Of a DNA stretch of 64,000 nucleotides, positions 25,272 through 33,782 are shown piece by piece (position 1 is the stretch's first letter; the number at the start of each line of letters is the position of its first letter). Source of the stretch: Phenylobacterium sp. (GTDB taxonomy: Bacteria; Pseudomonadota; Alphaproteobacteria; Caulobacterales; Caulobacteraceae); the NCBI GenBank assembly GCA_018001015.1, contig JAGNIV010000003.1, positions 124,001 to 188,000 on the forward strand. Direction: 5' to 3'. The position numbers and the translations under genes were made by a program. The notes beneath the pieces are model-generated. The model was not told the DNA's origin, made no database searches, and saw nothing but the letters and a program-made list of their open reading frames with translations.

Positions 25272-25908
25272 CGGCCGCGCCGTAGAGCCGCTCGTACAGG
25301 GCTCGCAGGACACCGGCGGTGGCCCCCCAGATGAAGCGTTCTGCGTGGGTCATGGCGTAGAATCTACGCTTCTCCCCGCTGGGCGCCTCCCGCTCATGTT
25401 CCTCATGATTGGCGGGGTCCATCAGAAAGCCGAAGGGGGTTTCGAAGATGTCGGCCACCTCGGCGGGATTGGCCGTCAGGGTGAAGCCCTGGCGGATGAA
25501 CCCCACCACCGGGGTGATCAGGAAGCCCGTGCCGGTGACGTAGGGCGAGGAAAGTCCGGCTATGGTCACGTAGTCGGGGTGCAGGCCCACCTCCTCGTGC
25601 GCCTCGCGCAGGGCCGTGCCCCAGGACGTCTCCCCCGGATCGCGGCGGCCGCCCGGCAGGGCGATCTGACCGGTGTGGCGGCGCAGGGTGTCGGCCCGAC
25701 GGGTGAGGATCACCGAATAGGCCCCCTCACGCTCCACCAGGCCTACCAGCACCGAGGCCGGGGTGAGTTCAGCGGGCGGGGTTCCATACTGGCCCGACAG
25801 GTCGAAATCCGAGCGCGTGGCGCCGGACACGGGTTCGCGCTCCTCCAGGGGATCGAGGTGCGCCATGATCCAGTCGCGGGTGGCGGCCGAGGCCTGCGCG
25901 GGATTCAC
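25264..25908 (-). CDS. NUDIX hydrolase, CoA pyrophosphatase type
   Basis: 214-residue NUDIX enzyme. The full NUDIX box is present (GGRRDPGETSWG then REAHEEVGL), immediately preceded by the CoA-recognition signature (ILTRRADTLRRHTGQIALP), which marks the NudL/PCD1 group that splits CoA and acyl-CoA to phosphopantetheine and 3',5'-ADP. It starts with GTG at 25908, overlapping the DUF1285 stop by four bases. Confidence 0.9.
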   Translation of the reverse strand: MNPAQASAATRDWIMAHLDPLEEREPVSGATRSDFDLSGQYGTPPAELTPASVLVGLVEREGAYSVILTRRADTLRRHTGQIALPGGRRDPGETSWGTALREAHEEVGLHPDYVTIAGLSSPYVTGTGFLITPVVGFIRQGFTLTANPAEVADIFETPFGFLMDPANHEEHEREAPSGEKRRFYAMTHAERFIWGATAGVLRALYERLYGAAVA

Positions 25909-26480
25909 AGGACGTGCGCTCCGGCCGGGCCCACCGGGAACCAGGCGCCGTTTGAGGCCACCCCCAGACGCGGCCCTTCCGACGTCTCGCGCTCCTGCGC
26001 CAGCTCCACCAGCTCATAGAATACCGGGCGGGCGATCAGGGCCTCCAGGCCGCGGCGGACGTGGAGATAGGGACGTGGCTCGCCGGTGGTCGCGTCCATC
26101 TCGACGCGAATCTCGTTCTCGGGCCCGGCCTCGACCTCGTCGCCGACATTGGTGAGGAACTTCAAGGTCTCGCCAACCTTGTCGACTCGGACGGCGATGA
26201 AGGGGGCGTCCTCCACCGTGATCTTCATCTTCTCCACCGGGGTCACCAGGTGGAAGCCATCCGGATCCTTGCGCAGAACGGTGGAAAACAGCCGCACCAG
26301 GGCCTCACGGCCGATGGGCGTGCCCTCGTGGAACCACAGCCCGTCCTTCTTGATGACGATGTCGATGTCGCCGCAGTGCTCCGGATGCCAGAGATGGACC
26401 GGCGGCAGGCCTCGGCCCGGCGCCTGCTTGGCGGCGGCGATCACCCCTTCGAGGCCGGTCTTGCTGGTGGTGTCTGTCAT
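25905..26480 (-). CDS. DUF1285 domain-containing protein
   Basis: 191-residue soluble protein with the DUF1285 pattern: LWHPEHCGDIDIVIKKDGLWFHEGTPI near the N-terminus (cited by its CGDIDI core), then YHLVTPVEK-like FHLVTPVEKMKI and a DAPFIAVRVD strand. Members are small beta-rich proteins of unknown function. The start at 26480 matches the family N-terminus; the longer open frame upstream is not supported. It opens the tight operon DUF1285 > NUDIX > DUF6111 > cca > amidotransferase. Confidence 0.8.
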   Translation of the reverse strand: MTDTTSKTGLEGVIAAAKQAPGRGLPPVHLWHPEHCGDIDIVIKKDGLWFHEGTPIGREALVRLFSTVLRKDPDGFHLVTPVEKMKITVEDAPFIAVRVDKVGETLKFLTNVGDEVEAGPENEIRVEMDATTGEPRPYLHVRRGLEALIARPVFYELVELAQERETSEGPRLGVASNGAWFPVGPAGAHVL

Positions 26481-26523
26481 GGCGTCAAGGTAGGGCGCTG
26501 GGGCGGCCGCCTCAAGCGCGACG

Positions 26524-27036
26524 CTAGGGAAGCGGGGCCGTGACCAGGCCGGAAAGGCCCTCGGCGCCCCCCTCGCGCAGCGCGCGCGCCAGCACCCGGC
26601 GTTGATCCACCGGGCCCGGCAGCCGCACATCCCTGGCCGGCGCGGCGGAGAAGCCGAACCGGCTGAAATAGGGCTCGTCGCCCACAAGCAGCACACTGGC
26701 GAACCCCGCGGCCTGGGCCGCGTCGCAGGCGGCCCGCACCAGGGCCCCGCCGGTTCCGAACTTGCGCACGTCGGCCTCGACCGCCAGCGGACCCAGGAAC
26801 ACCGCCTCGGTCCCGCCGATCGCGATGCGGGTCATGCGCACGCAGCCCACCAGGCGCGTGCCGTCCCAGGCGCAGAAGGACAGCTCCTGCCGGAACTCGG
26901 CGATCTCGCGGACGCGCTCGGACACCTTGGTGAAGCGGCCGGGCCCGAAGGCGTGGTCCAGCAGGGCTTCGATGGCGAGGCCATCGAGGGGCTGTTCAAG
27001 TCTGAGGGTCGGCGCCTTGGCGGCGGGAAGGGTCAT
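26524..27036 (-). CDS. GNAT family N-acetyltransferase (YhbS-like)
   Basis: 170 residues. The acetyl-CoA fold is visible as LVGCVRMTRI, the strand LGPLAVEADVRKFGTGGALVRAACDAA and VLLVGDEPYFSRFGFSAA. This last motif, with FGF after a Tyr, is typical of the YhbS group. The substrate is unknown. The start at 27036 follows a GGGAAG ribosome site. It lies 43 bases upstream of DUF1285 on the same strand and could be the first gene of that transcription unit. Confidence 0.8.
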   Translation of the reverse strand: MTLPAAKAPTLRLEQPLDGLAIEALLDHAFGPGRFTKVSERVREIAEFRQELSFCAWDGTRLVGCVRMTRIAIGGTEAVFLGPLAVEADVRKFGTGGALVRAACDAAQAAGFASVLLVGDEPYFSRFGFSAAPARDVRLPGPVDQRRVLARALREGGAEGLSGLVTAPLP

Positions 27037-27259
27037 GGGCAATGGATCTTGTGCGGATTGCGACGGTCTGCCCGCCGCGCACACAAATGCTCCGGCCGGC
27101 GGGCGGTTCTAGGCGGCGCGGCTGGCGCGCCCGGTTCGTCGCAGTTGTCGCATGACGTCGCCCGGCTTCTCGTTCACGAGGGCCGCGATTAGGGCCATGT
27201 GGCCTGCGCGTCAATCACGCGTTGCGAGCTGCGCCGCGGCGCCGCAAGGTCCGCCGTCC

Positions 27260-28522
27260 ATGACGCAGACTCCCTTCGACGAACCCGCTGAGCCCACCAC
27301 CCTTCGCGAGCTGATGAAGCGCCGCGACTACGTGCTGTTCTGGATCGGCCGCGTCGGCGCGACCCTGGGGGTGCAGATCCAAAGCGTGGCCCTGGGCTGG
27401 CAGATGTACGCCGTGGCCCGCGAGACCATGGATGTGAAGCAGTCGGCCTTCTATGTCGGCATGATCGGCCTGGCCGCCTTCATCCCGGTGCTGTTGCTGT
27501 CGCCTTTCGCCGGCGAGACGGCCGACCGCTACGACCGGCGCAAGGTGCTGCTGCTCTGCTATGTGGGCGAGATCGCCACGGCGGTCACCCTGGCGGCGGC
27601 CTCGATCTATGGCTTCGCCAGCATCCCGCTGCTGCTGCTGCTCTCGGCCCTGTTCGGCGCCAGCCGCGCCTTCATGGGCCCGTCGGCCACCGCGCTTGGC
27701 CCGATGCTGGTGCCGCGCAGCCTGCTACCCCGCGCCATCGCGCTGAACTCCCTGGCCTGGCAGGGGGGCTCCATCGTCGGCCCGGCCATCGGCGGCCTGC
27801 TGCTGGCCCACTCCACCGGCCTCTCCTATTCGGTGACGACGGTCCTCTACATGGTCTCCTTCCTGTGCGTTTTCATGATCCGGGGCGTGACCAAACCCAT
27901 CGTCCAGGCGGGCTCGCGCTGGGCGCTGATCAAGGAGGGGATGGTCTACACCTGGACAAACAAGATCGTTTTCGGGGCCATTTCCTTCGATATGTTCGCC
28001 GTGCTGCTGGGCGGAGCCACCGCCCTGCTCCCGGTGTTCGCGCGCGATGTGCTGCATGTCGGCCCCGACGGTTTCGGCCTGCTGCGGGCAGGCCCCGCCA
28101 TTGGGGCGACCCTGGTGGCGGTGATCCTGGCCGGCCGGCCGATCAAGCGTCATGCCGGCCTGAAGATGTTCGCCGGCGTCGCGGTGTTCGGCATGGCCAC
28201 CATCGTCTTCGGGCTCTCGAAATCCCTGCCCTTGTCGGTCTTTGCGCTGGCTGTCCTAGGGGGCGCCGACATGCTCAGCGTCTATGTCCGCCAGACCCTG
28301 GTGCAGATCGTCACCCCCGACCACATGCGCGGCCGGGTCGCGGCGGTGTCGTCCCTGTTCATCGGAGCGTCCAACGAATTGGGCGAATTCGAGAGCGGCG
28401 TCGTGGCCCGATTCCTCGGTCCGGTGGGCGCGGCGGTGTTCGGCGGCGCGGGCGCGTTGATCGTCACCGGTGTCTGGGCGAAACTGTTTCCAGCCTTGCG
28501 CAAGGCCGACAGGCTCGAATAA
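27260..28522 (+). CDS. Major facilitator superfamily transporter (MFS_3, EntS-like)
   Basis: 420-residue inner-membrane protein with about eleven or twelve hydrophobic helices. The FWIGRVGATLGVQIQSVALGWQMY opening and the AGETADRYDRRKVLL loop between helices 2 and 3 are typical of the MFS_3/EntS-type exporters. The ATG at 27260 was preferred to upstream starts, which would add an antisense-like leader. It is followed by a short AT-rich gap and an SDR gene, but no siderophore genes are near. The substrate is unknown. Confidence 0.85.
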   Translation: MTQTPFDEPAEPTTLRELMKRRDYVLFWIGRVGATLGVQIQSVALGWQMYAVARETMDVKQSAFYVGMIGLAAFIPVLLLSPFAGETADRYDRRKVLLLCYVGEIATAVTLAAASIYGFASIPLLLLLSALFGASRAFMGPSATALGPMLVPRSLLPRAIALNSLAWQGGSIVGPAIGGLLLAHSTGLSYSVTTVLYMVSFLCVFMIRGVTKPIVQAGSRWALIKEGMVYTWTNKIVFGAISFDMFAVLLGGATALLPVFARDVLHVGPDGFGLLRAGPAIGATLVAVILAGRPIKRHAGLKMFAGVAVFGMATIVFGLSKSLPLSVFALAVLGGADMLSVYVRQTLVQIVTPDHMRGRVAAVSSLFIGASNELGEFESGVVARFLGPVGAAVFGGAGALIVTGVWAKLFPALRKADRLE

Positions 28523-28556
28523 CAGTCTGCGAATTATATTTCAGGGAGATTGGTTC

Positions 28557-29492
28557 ATGGGTGCTCTTTCAGGCAAAGTTGTTCTTGTAACGGGTGGCGG
28601 CAATGGGATTGGCCGCGATTGCGCGCTGATCGCCGCGCAGGAAGGCGCGAAGGTCGTGGTCAACGATCTGGGCGGCAGCCTGAAAGGCGAAGACGAAGGT
28701 TCGGCCGGTCCGGCTGAATCCGTCGCCCAGGAAATCCGCGCCGCGGGCGGCGAAGCGGTTTCCAACTCCGACAGCGTGACCGACCTCGACGCCGTCTACG
28801 GCATGGTCGAGCAGGCCAAGAAGGAATTCGGCGGTCTGCACGCCGTGATCAATCCCGCCGGCATCCTGCGCGACGTGATGTTCCACAAGATGACCGAAGC
28901 CGAGTGGGACGCCGTCATCGCCGTCCACATGCGCGGCTCCTTCAACGTGGCCCGCGCCACCATCGAGCTGTTCCGCGAGCAGAACGACGGCGCCTACATG
29001 TTCTTCACCTCGACCTCGGGCCTGCTGGGCAACATCGGTCAGGCCAACTACGGCGCCGCCAAGATGGGCATCGCCGGCCTGTCGCGCATCATCGCCATGG
29101 AAGGCGCCCGCAACAACGTGCGCTCCAACTGCGTGGCTCCGGTCGCCTGGACCCGCATGACCCAGTCGGTCCCCGTGAAGGACGAAGCCGCCGCCGCCCG
29201 TCGCGCCGTGATGGCCGAGAAGATCCGCGCCGACCAGCCGGCCCGCTTCTCCGTGGCCATGATCACCCCGGCCGCCGCCAGCGTCTCGGGCCAGATCTTC
29301 GGCTCCTCGGGCGAAACCATCACCCTCTACTCGCAGCCGCGGCCCATCGAGACCGTGACCAAGGAAGAGGGCTGGACCGTCGACAGCATCATCAAGGAAG
29401 CCATCCCCGCGATGGCCCCGAAGTTCTTCCCGGTCCAGCGCCCGCCGCTGGCCAGCCAAGGCGCGGCCCCGGCCGCGGCGCCCGCCTCGTAA
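28557..29492 (+). CDS. SDR family 3-hydroxyacyl-CoA/alcohol dehydrogenase
   Basis: 311-residue short-chain dehydrogenase. The NAD-binding glycine motif is VTGGGNGIG and the catalytic set is Ser (TSTSG), Tyr and Lys (YGAAKMG). The usual NNAG is NPAG here, as in the peroxisomal multifunctional enzyme (Fox2/HSD17B4-like) group, whose NDLGG motif is also present (VVNDLGGS). That suggests activity on 3-hydroxyacyl-CoA or related fatty substrates. The codons near the start are richer in A/T than in neighbours, and a strong ribosome site (CAGGGAGA) and strong terminator frame it, as for a well-expressed single gene. The C-terminal tail is Ala/Pro-rich. Confidence 0.88.
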   Translation: MGALSGKVVLVTGGGNGIGRDCALIAAQEGAKVVVNDLGGSLKGEDEGSAGPAESVAQEIRAAGGEAVSNSDSVTDLDAVYGMVEQAKKEFGGLHAVINPAGILRDVMFHKMTEAEWDAVIAVHMRGSFNVARATIELFREQNDGAYMFFTSTSGLLGNIGQANYGAAKMGIAGLSRIIAMEGARNNVRSNCVAPVAWTRMTQSVPVKDEAAAARRAVMAEKIRADQPARFSVAMITPAAASVSGQIFGSSGETITLYSQPRPIETVTKEEGWTVDSIIKEAIPAMAPKFFPVQRPPLASQGAAPAAAPAS

Positions 29493-29520
29493 GAGCGGAC
29501 GTATCGAACAACAAGATGAG

Positions 29521-29550
29521 GACCCCGGTCGAAAGGCCGGGGTCTTTTTC
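29521..29550 (+). terminator. Terminator of the SDR gene
   Basis: Eight-bp stem GACCCCGG (29521-29528) / CCGGGGTC (29537-29544) with an eight-base loop and TTTTTC behind it. Confidence 0.9.
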
Positions 29551-30161
29551 TATGAGCTTGCCTGCCGCGCCCGCCACTGGTCGCGGGTCATCTCCCAGTA
29601 GAGCGATCTGCGGATCGTGCCGTCGGGGCGGACGCTGTCGCGCTCGCCCATCCGCACGAAGCCGCCCGCCTCGATCACCTTGGCCGAGCGCACGTTGTCG
29701 AGGGCCGCGGTCACCCCCACCAGCCGAACCCCCAGAGCCTCGAACATCCAGCCGAAAGACCGCGCCGCGCCCGAACTGCCCTGGCCTCGGCTCTGCAGAT
29801 CCGCGCGGCGACCGCCGACGATCTCCGCCGAGGAGCGGTCGGGCCAGACGGTGAACCGCGAATAGCCCGCCACCTCGCCCGCCGCGTCGAGCGAGACGAA
29901 GAGCAGGGCTTCACCCTTCTGCCGCAAGGCCTCCGCCTCGCTGACCCAGGCGCTCACGCTCTCGGTGTTGATGGGCCTGGGCAGGTCATAGATGGGCCCC
30001 GAAACCGCCGGATCGCTGAGCAGGGTCACCAAGCCTAGCACGTGTTCCGGTCCGGCCAGGACACTGTCGGGGGAGCCCGGCCGGGCGGTGCGCACGGCTT
30101 GCCGGATCGCGGCCTCCTCCTCCGGCGAGGCGGTCAGGACCGTCTTGGGTGGGGCGCTCAT
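29550..30161 (-). CDS. GNAT acetyltransferase (RimJ/RimL type)
   Basis: 203-residue acetyltransferase. GEVAGYSRFTVWPD, the QSRGQGSSGAARSFGWMFEALGV acetyl-CoA region and the ALDNVRSAKVIEAGGFVRMG segment are the standard RimJ/RimL-type elements. The N-terminus (first 35 residues) is polar and not conserved. Substrate unknown: members acetylate ribosomal proteins, antibiotics or small amines. It converges with the SDR gene. Confidence 0.8.
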   Translation of the reverse strand: MSAPPKTVLTASPEEEAAIRQAVRTARPGSPDSVLAGPEHVLGLVTLLSDPAVSGPIYDLPRPINTESVSAWVSEAEALRQKGEALLFVSLDAAGEVAGYSRFTVWPDRSSAEIVGGRRADLQSRGQGSSGAARSFGWMFEALGVRLVGVTAALDNVRSAKVIEAGGFVRMGERDSVRPDGTIRRSLYWEMTRDQWRARQASS

Positions 30162-30212
30162 TGGGGGCTCCGAAACAGTCGCTGGGATCGCCAGGACGCT
30201 ATCATATCGCGG

Positions 30213-30692
30213 TCAGCCTCGCGCCAGCTTGGTCAGCGCCCCGTCGGTCAGCCGGCGCACCGTCCATTCGGTCTGCGCCCCGGCGCCCAGCCCGTCATAG
30301 AAGGCGATGGCGGGCGCGTTCCAGTTGAGCACCGCCCATTCCAGCCGCGCCAGGCCCTCGGCCTCACAGCGCTGGGCAAGGCCGCGCAGCAGGGCTTTCC
30401 CAGCCCCAATCCCCCGCGCCTCGGGAACCACGAACAGGTCCTCCAGATAGATCCCATGCCGGCCTCGGAAGGTCGAGTAGTTGTAGAACCACAGCGCGAA
30501 GCCCACCGGCGCGCCGTCCGCCTCGGCGATGTCGCAGAAGGCGCGCGGGGTCGGCCCGAACAGATGGCCCGCCACCTCGTCCGCCGTGGTCGTCACCTCG
30601 TGCAGCAGCTTTTCGTAGTCCGCCAGGCCGCGGATGAAGCCGAAGATCAGGGCGGCGTCGGCGGGGACGGCGGGGCGGACAGTCACGGTCAT
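30213..30692 (-). CDS. GNAT acetyltransferase, spermidine/thialysine (SSAT2-like)
   Basis: 159 residues. The diagnostic stretch YLEDLFVVPEARGIGAGKALL is that of the diamine/thialysine N-acetyltransferase group (human SAT2 and bacterial relatives), followed by LEWAVLNWNAPAIAFYDGLGA with the catalytic Tyr. LADYEKLLHEV near the N-terminus is also typical. The ATG at 30692 is chosen on homology. Likely substrates are polyamines or lysine-like amines, not proven. It is divergent from the TfoX gene. Confidence 0.85.
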   Translation of the reverse strand: MTVTVRPAVPADAALIFGFIRGLADYEKLLHEVTTTADEVAGHLFGPTPRAFCDIAEADGAPVGFALWFYNYSTFRGRHGIYLEDLFVVPEARGIGAGKALLRGLAQRCEAEGLARLEWAVLNWNAPAIAFYDGLGAGAQTEWTVRRLTDGALTKLARG

Positions 30693-30731
30693 GGCTGATA
30701 GGTTTCCCGTCTGGCTTCGAGAGCGCGACCC

Positions 30732-31082
30732 ATGGCCGTTTCCCCCGACTTCCTGGACTATGTGCTGGAACAGCTCCACCCCATGGGCGGCATCACCCAC
30801 AAGCGGATGTTTGGCGGGGTCGGCATCTCCCGCCACGAGCTGTTCTTCGGCCTGATCGCGGAGGACACCCTCTATCTCAAGGTCGACGACGACAACCGCG
30901 AGGCCTTCGCCGCCGCCGGCAGCGAACCCTTCAAGCCCTTCGGCGGCGACAAGGCGATGAGCTACTGGTCTGCGCCTCTGGAGGCGCTGGAAGACCCCGA
31001 CGCTCTGGCTGAGTGGGCCAGCAAGGGCATCGAGGCGGCGGCGCGGGCGAAGACCAGGCCGAAGAAGAAATCCAAGGCGTGA
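30732..31082 (+). CDS. TfoX/Sxy N-terminal domain protein
   Basis: 116-residue protein with only the TfoX N-terminal domain: MGGITHKRMFGGVGISRHELFFGLI (key residues KRMFGG and GLI) and LYLKVDDDNREAF. A basic tail (KTRPKKKSKA) ends it. In gamma-proteobacteria TfoX/Sxy regulates competence, but stand-alone N-domain proteins in alphaproteobacteria have no known role. Confidence 0.85.
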   Translation: MAVSPDFLDYVLEQLHPMGGITHKRMFGGVGISRHELFFGLIAEDTLYLKVDDDNREAFAAAGSEPFKPFGGDKAMSYWSAPLEALEDPDALAEWASKGIEAAARAKTRPKKKSKA

Positions 31083-31119
31083 CTTGAATTTCCTCCCCCG
31101 TTGCGCAGGGGAAGACAGC

Positions 31120-31977
31120 CTAGCCGATCACCACACCCGGCGGCGGCACGGAGTCCGCAGGCACGAAGAAGTCCGGCATCAGCTTGGCGCTCGGGTCCAC
31201 GCGGTACTTGTCGAAGTCGCGCTCGCCCTCGGCATAGAGGAAGCTGTCGTCGATCAGGAAGTTGCCGGTGAAGTCCTTGGCCGGTTTCTCGAAGATCGCG
31301 TGGGCGGCGTCGGCCATAATCTCGACGGTGCGGCACGACTTCATGCCCTCCTCCCCGGCCAGGGCGAACTGGATGGCCGCGGTGGCGATGCCGGTGCGGG
31401 GCCACAGCGCGTTGAAGGCGATGCCGTCGGCGCGGAACTCCTCGGCCATGCCGAGCACGCACATGCTCATGCCGAACTTGGCCATGGTGTAGGCCACGTG
31501 GCCCTCGAACCAGCGCGGGCTCATGTCCAGCGGCGGCGACAGGGCCAGGACGTGGGGGTTGGCGGCGTTCTTCAGGTGCGGGATGCAGGCCTTGGACGTC
31601 AGGTAGGTGCCGCGCGCATTGACCTGGTTCATCAGGTCGTAGCGCTTCATGTCGGTCTGCAGGGTGCCGGTCAGCTGGATGGCCGAGGCGTTGTTGACGC
31701 AGATGTCGATGCCGCCGAAGGCCGCCACGGTCTTCTCCACCGCCTCGTAGACGCTGGCCTCGTCGCGCACGTCGACGATCAGCGGCAGGGCCTTGCCGCC
31801 CGCCGCCTCGATCTCCTTGGCGGCGGAATAGATGGTGCCGGGCAGGTGCTTGTGCGGCTCGGCGGTCTTGGCGGCGATGGCGATATTGGCGCCGTCGCGG
31901 GCGGCGCGCAGGGCGATGGCCAGGCCGATGCCGCGGCTGGCGCCGGTGACGAACAGGGTCTTGCCTTGCAGGCTCAT
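31120..31977 (-). CDS. SDR family oxidoreductase (HSDL2-like)
   Basis: 285-residue short-chain dehydrogenase. The cofactor loop is VTGASRGIG; the next motif is NNASA rather than NNAG; the catalytic Tyr-Lys pair is YTMAKFGMS. The AAKTAEPHKHLPGTIYSAA stretch is typical of the hydroxysteroid dehydrogenase-like 2 group. It probably acts on fatty or steroid-like substrates. Last gene of a minus-strand run with overlapping ends (four bases with the next SDR). Confidence 0.88.
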   Translation of the reverse strand: MSLQGKTLFVTGASRGIGLAIALRAARDGANIAIAAKTAEPHKHLPGTIYSAAKEIEAAGGKALPLIVDVRDEASVYEAVEKTVAAFGGIDICVNNASAIQLTGTLQTDMKRYDLMNQVNARGTYLTSKACIPHLKNAANPHVLALSPPLDMSPRWFEGHVAYTMAKFGMSMCVLGMAEEFRADGIAFNALWPRTGIATAAIQFALAGEEGMKSCRTVEIMADAAHAIFEKPAKDFTGNFLIDDSFLYAEGERDFDKYRVDPSAKLMPDFFVPADSVPPPGVVIG

Positions 31978-32939
31978 AGTTTCACTCCCGTGGTCTCTTC
32001 GGAAAGGGCCCAGAGGCGTTCGGCGCTCTCGGGGTCCAGGGCATGGGGCATGACCCCCTGATAGGGATCGGCGGGATCGAAGGGCACAGCCTCGGCGAGG
32101 TTCTCCAGATACAAACCACCGACGCCTTCCAGCTCGGCGCCAATGGCCGCCCAGACGCTGGTGGACGCGCCCTGGGCCGGGGTCTTGAAGCCCTCGCGCA
32201 CCACGCCGTCCTCGTTCATCCAGCCCAGCGCGATCATCTCCTCGCGGGCCATGTGGCGCTGCAACGGGGTCATGATGCCACCCGGCATCACCGAGTTGGC
32301 GGTGATCCCCAGCTCGGCGAAGCGCTTGTGATAGCCCACGGCGAACAGGGCGTTGGCGGTCTTGGACTGGCCGTAGGACTCCCACTTGTCGTAGGGGCGG
32401 GTGCGGTAATGAACGTCGTCCCAGTTGATGCCGCCGCGCCGGTGGCCGCTGGAGCTCAGCGAGACCAGCCGGGCCGAGCGCCCCTCCTCCGCCCCGTTCA
32501 TCAGGGCCCGCGCCAGGCCGACGCCCAGCAGGAAGTGGCCGAAATGGTTGGTGCCGATCTGCATCTCCAGATCGTTGGCGGTGTAGCTCTGCGGACAGGC
32601 CATGACGCCGGCGTTGTTGATCAGCATGTTCAGCGGCGCATCGCCCCAGGTGCTGACGAAGCCGGCGACCGAGGCCAGGTCGGAGAGATCCAGGGCGCCG
32701 ACCTTGACCCGATCCTCGCCGATGTCGGCGTTGATCTCGGCGGCGGCCTTCTCGCCCGCCTCCCGGTTGCGGACGGCGATGGTGACCTCGGCGCCGGCGG
32801 CGGCCAACGCGCGGGCGGTTTCGATGCCGATGCCGGTGGCCGCCCCGGTGATCACCACCGTGCGGCCCGTGAGGTCATGGTCCTCGGCGATGACGGCGGC
32901 GTCGGTAAAGGGCGAGAGGCCGGCGGTGATGCGGGCCAT
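31974..32939 (-). CDS. SDR family oxidoreductase (retinol dehydrogenase/POR-like)
   Basis: 321-residue short-chain dehydrogenase of the retinol-dehydrogenase or protochlorophyllide-reductase-like branch: VITGAATGIGIETARALAAAGAEV for NAD(P) binding, NNAGVM, and the active site YGQSKTAN. A preceding segment of about 22 residues lies before the Rossmann fold. No pigment or retinoid genes are nearby, so the branch name describes sequence only. Its start abuts the crotonase stop (gap of one base), so the two are translated together. Confidence 0.88.
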   Translation of the reverse strand: MARITAGLSPFTDAAVIAEDHDLTGRTVVITGAATGIGIETARALAAAGAEVTIAVRNREAGEKAAAEINADIGEDRVKVGALDLSDLASVAGFVSTWGDAPLNMLINNAGVMACPQSYTANDLEMQIGTNHFGHFLLGVGLARALMNGAEEGRSARLVSLSSSGHRRGGINWDDVHYRTRPYDKWESYGQSKTANALFAVGYHKRFAELGITANSVMPGGIMTPLQRHMAREEMIALGWMNEDGVVREGFKTPAQGASTSVWAAIGAELEGVGGLYLENLAEAVPFDPADPYQGVMPHALDPESAERLWALSEETTGVKL

Positions 32940-32940
32940 C

Positions 32941-33720
32941 TCAGCCGACCTTGGCGAAGTCAGGCGCGCGCTTCTCGGCGAAGGCGGCGAAGGCCTCCTT
33001 GGCTTCCGGCGACTTGAGCTGGGCGGCGAAGTGGCGGCCCTCCTCGTCCATGCGGTTGGCGATGGCCTCGCCGTCCCGCATCAGCGACTTGGTGATCACC
33101 ACGGCGGCGGGCGGACGGGCGGCCACGGCGTCGGCGGCGGCCTTGGCCCGAGCGCGGAGCTGGTCGGTGGGGACCGCCGCATTGGCGATGCCCCAGTCGA
33201 CGGCCTTCTTGGCGTCCACCGCCTCCCCCAGCACAAACATCGAGAAGGCGCGCGCATGGCCGATCCGAGCCGGCAGGGTCAGGCTCGACGCCGCCTCCGG
33301 AACCAGAGCCAGGTTGACGAAGGGCGTGGTCAGCAGGGCGTCCTCGGAGATGTAGACCAGGTCGCAGTGCAACAGCATGGTCACCCCGACGCCGACGGCG
33401 CGGCCGTTGACGGCGGCCACCAGCGGCGTCTTGGCCCGCGCCAGGGCGGCCAGCAGCGGATTGCCGCCGCGCCGCGCCTCATTGGCGCTGGAATCCCCGG
33501 CGTTGACGGCGGCAAAGTCAGAGAGGTCGTTGCCGGCGGTGAACATGTCGCCATTGGCCTGGATCAGGACGCAGCGGACTTCCTTGTCGAACTCGGCCTG
33601 GTCGATGGCGTCACCCAGCGCCTGATACATGTCCCGCGTCAGGGCGTTCTTCTTCTCCGGCCGGTTCAGCGTCAGGGTCAGGACCCCGCCCGACTTCTCG
33701 CTCAAGACATGTTCGCTCAT
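32941..33720 (-). CDS. Enoyl-CoA hydratase/isomerase (crotonase) family protein
   Basis: 259-residue crotonase. LTLNRPEKKNALTRDMYQALGDAI opens it, and the oxyanion-hole segment is AAVNGRAVGVGVTMLLHCDL. The later LVPEAASSLTLPARIG segment, rather than the hydratase-type LGLLPGAGG, is usual in enoyl-CoA isomerase-like or PaaG-like members. It starts at ATG 33720 with a GAGGGAGTGG ribosome site, with an AT-rich promoter-like stretch upstream. Part of an acyl-CoA catabolic run with two SDRs. Confidence 0.88.
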   Translation of the reverse strand: MSEHVLSEKSGGVLTLTLNRPEKKNALTRDMYQALGDAIDQAEFDKEVRCVLIQANGDMFTAGNDLSDFAAVNAGDSSANEARRGGNPLLAALARAKTPLVAAVNGRAVGVGVTMLLHCDLVYISEDALLTTPFVNLALVPEAASSLTLPARIGHARAFSMFVLGEAVDAKKAVDWGIANAAVPTDQLRARAKAAADAVAARPPAAVVITKSLMRDGEAIANRMDEEGRHFAAQLKSPEAKEAFAAFAEKRAPDFAKVG

Positions 33721-33739
33721 CGTCCACTCCCTCAATTTC

Positions 33740-33775
33740 TTACATCGTATATTATGCGGACGCTGCCGACCGCAT
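33740..33775 (-). promoter_or_regulatory. AT-rich promoter/operator candidate before the crotonase-SDR-SDR run
   Basis: A near-palindrome CGTATATTATGCG at 33746-33758 (arms CGTATA / TATGCG, one mismatch) lies in the 62-base gap between MBL and crotonase genes. The segment is unusually AT-rich for this DNA. It may be a -10 region overlapped by a regulator site. Confidence 0.35.
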
Positions 33776-33782
33776 CAAGTTT

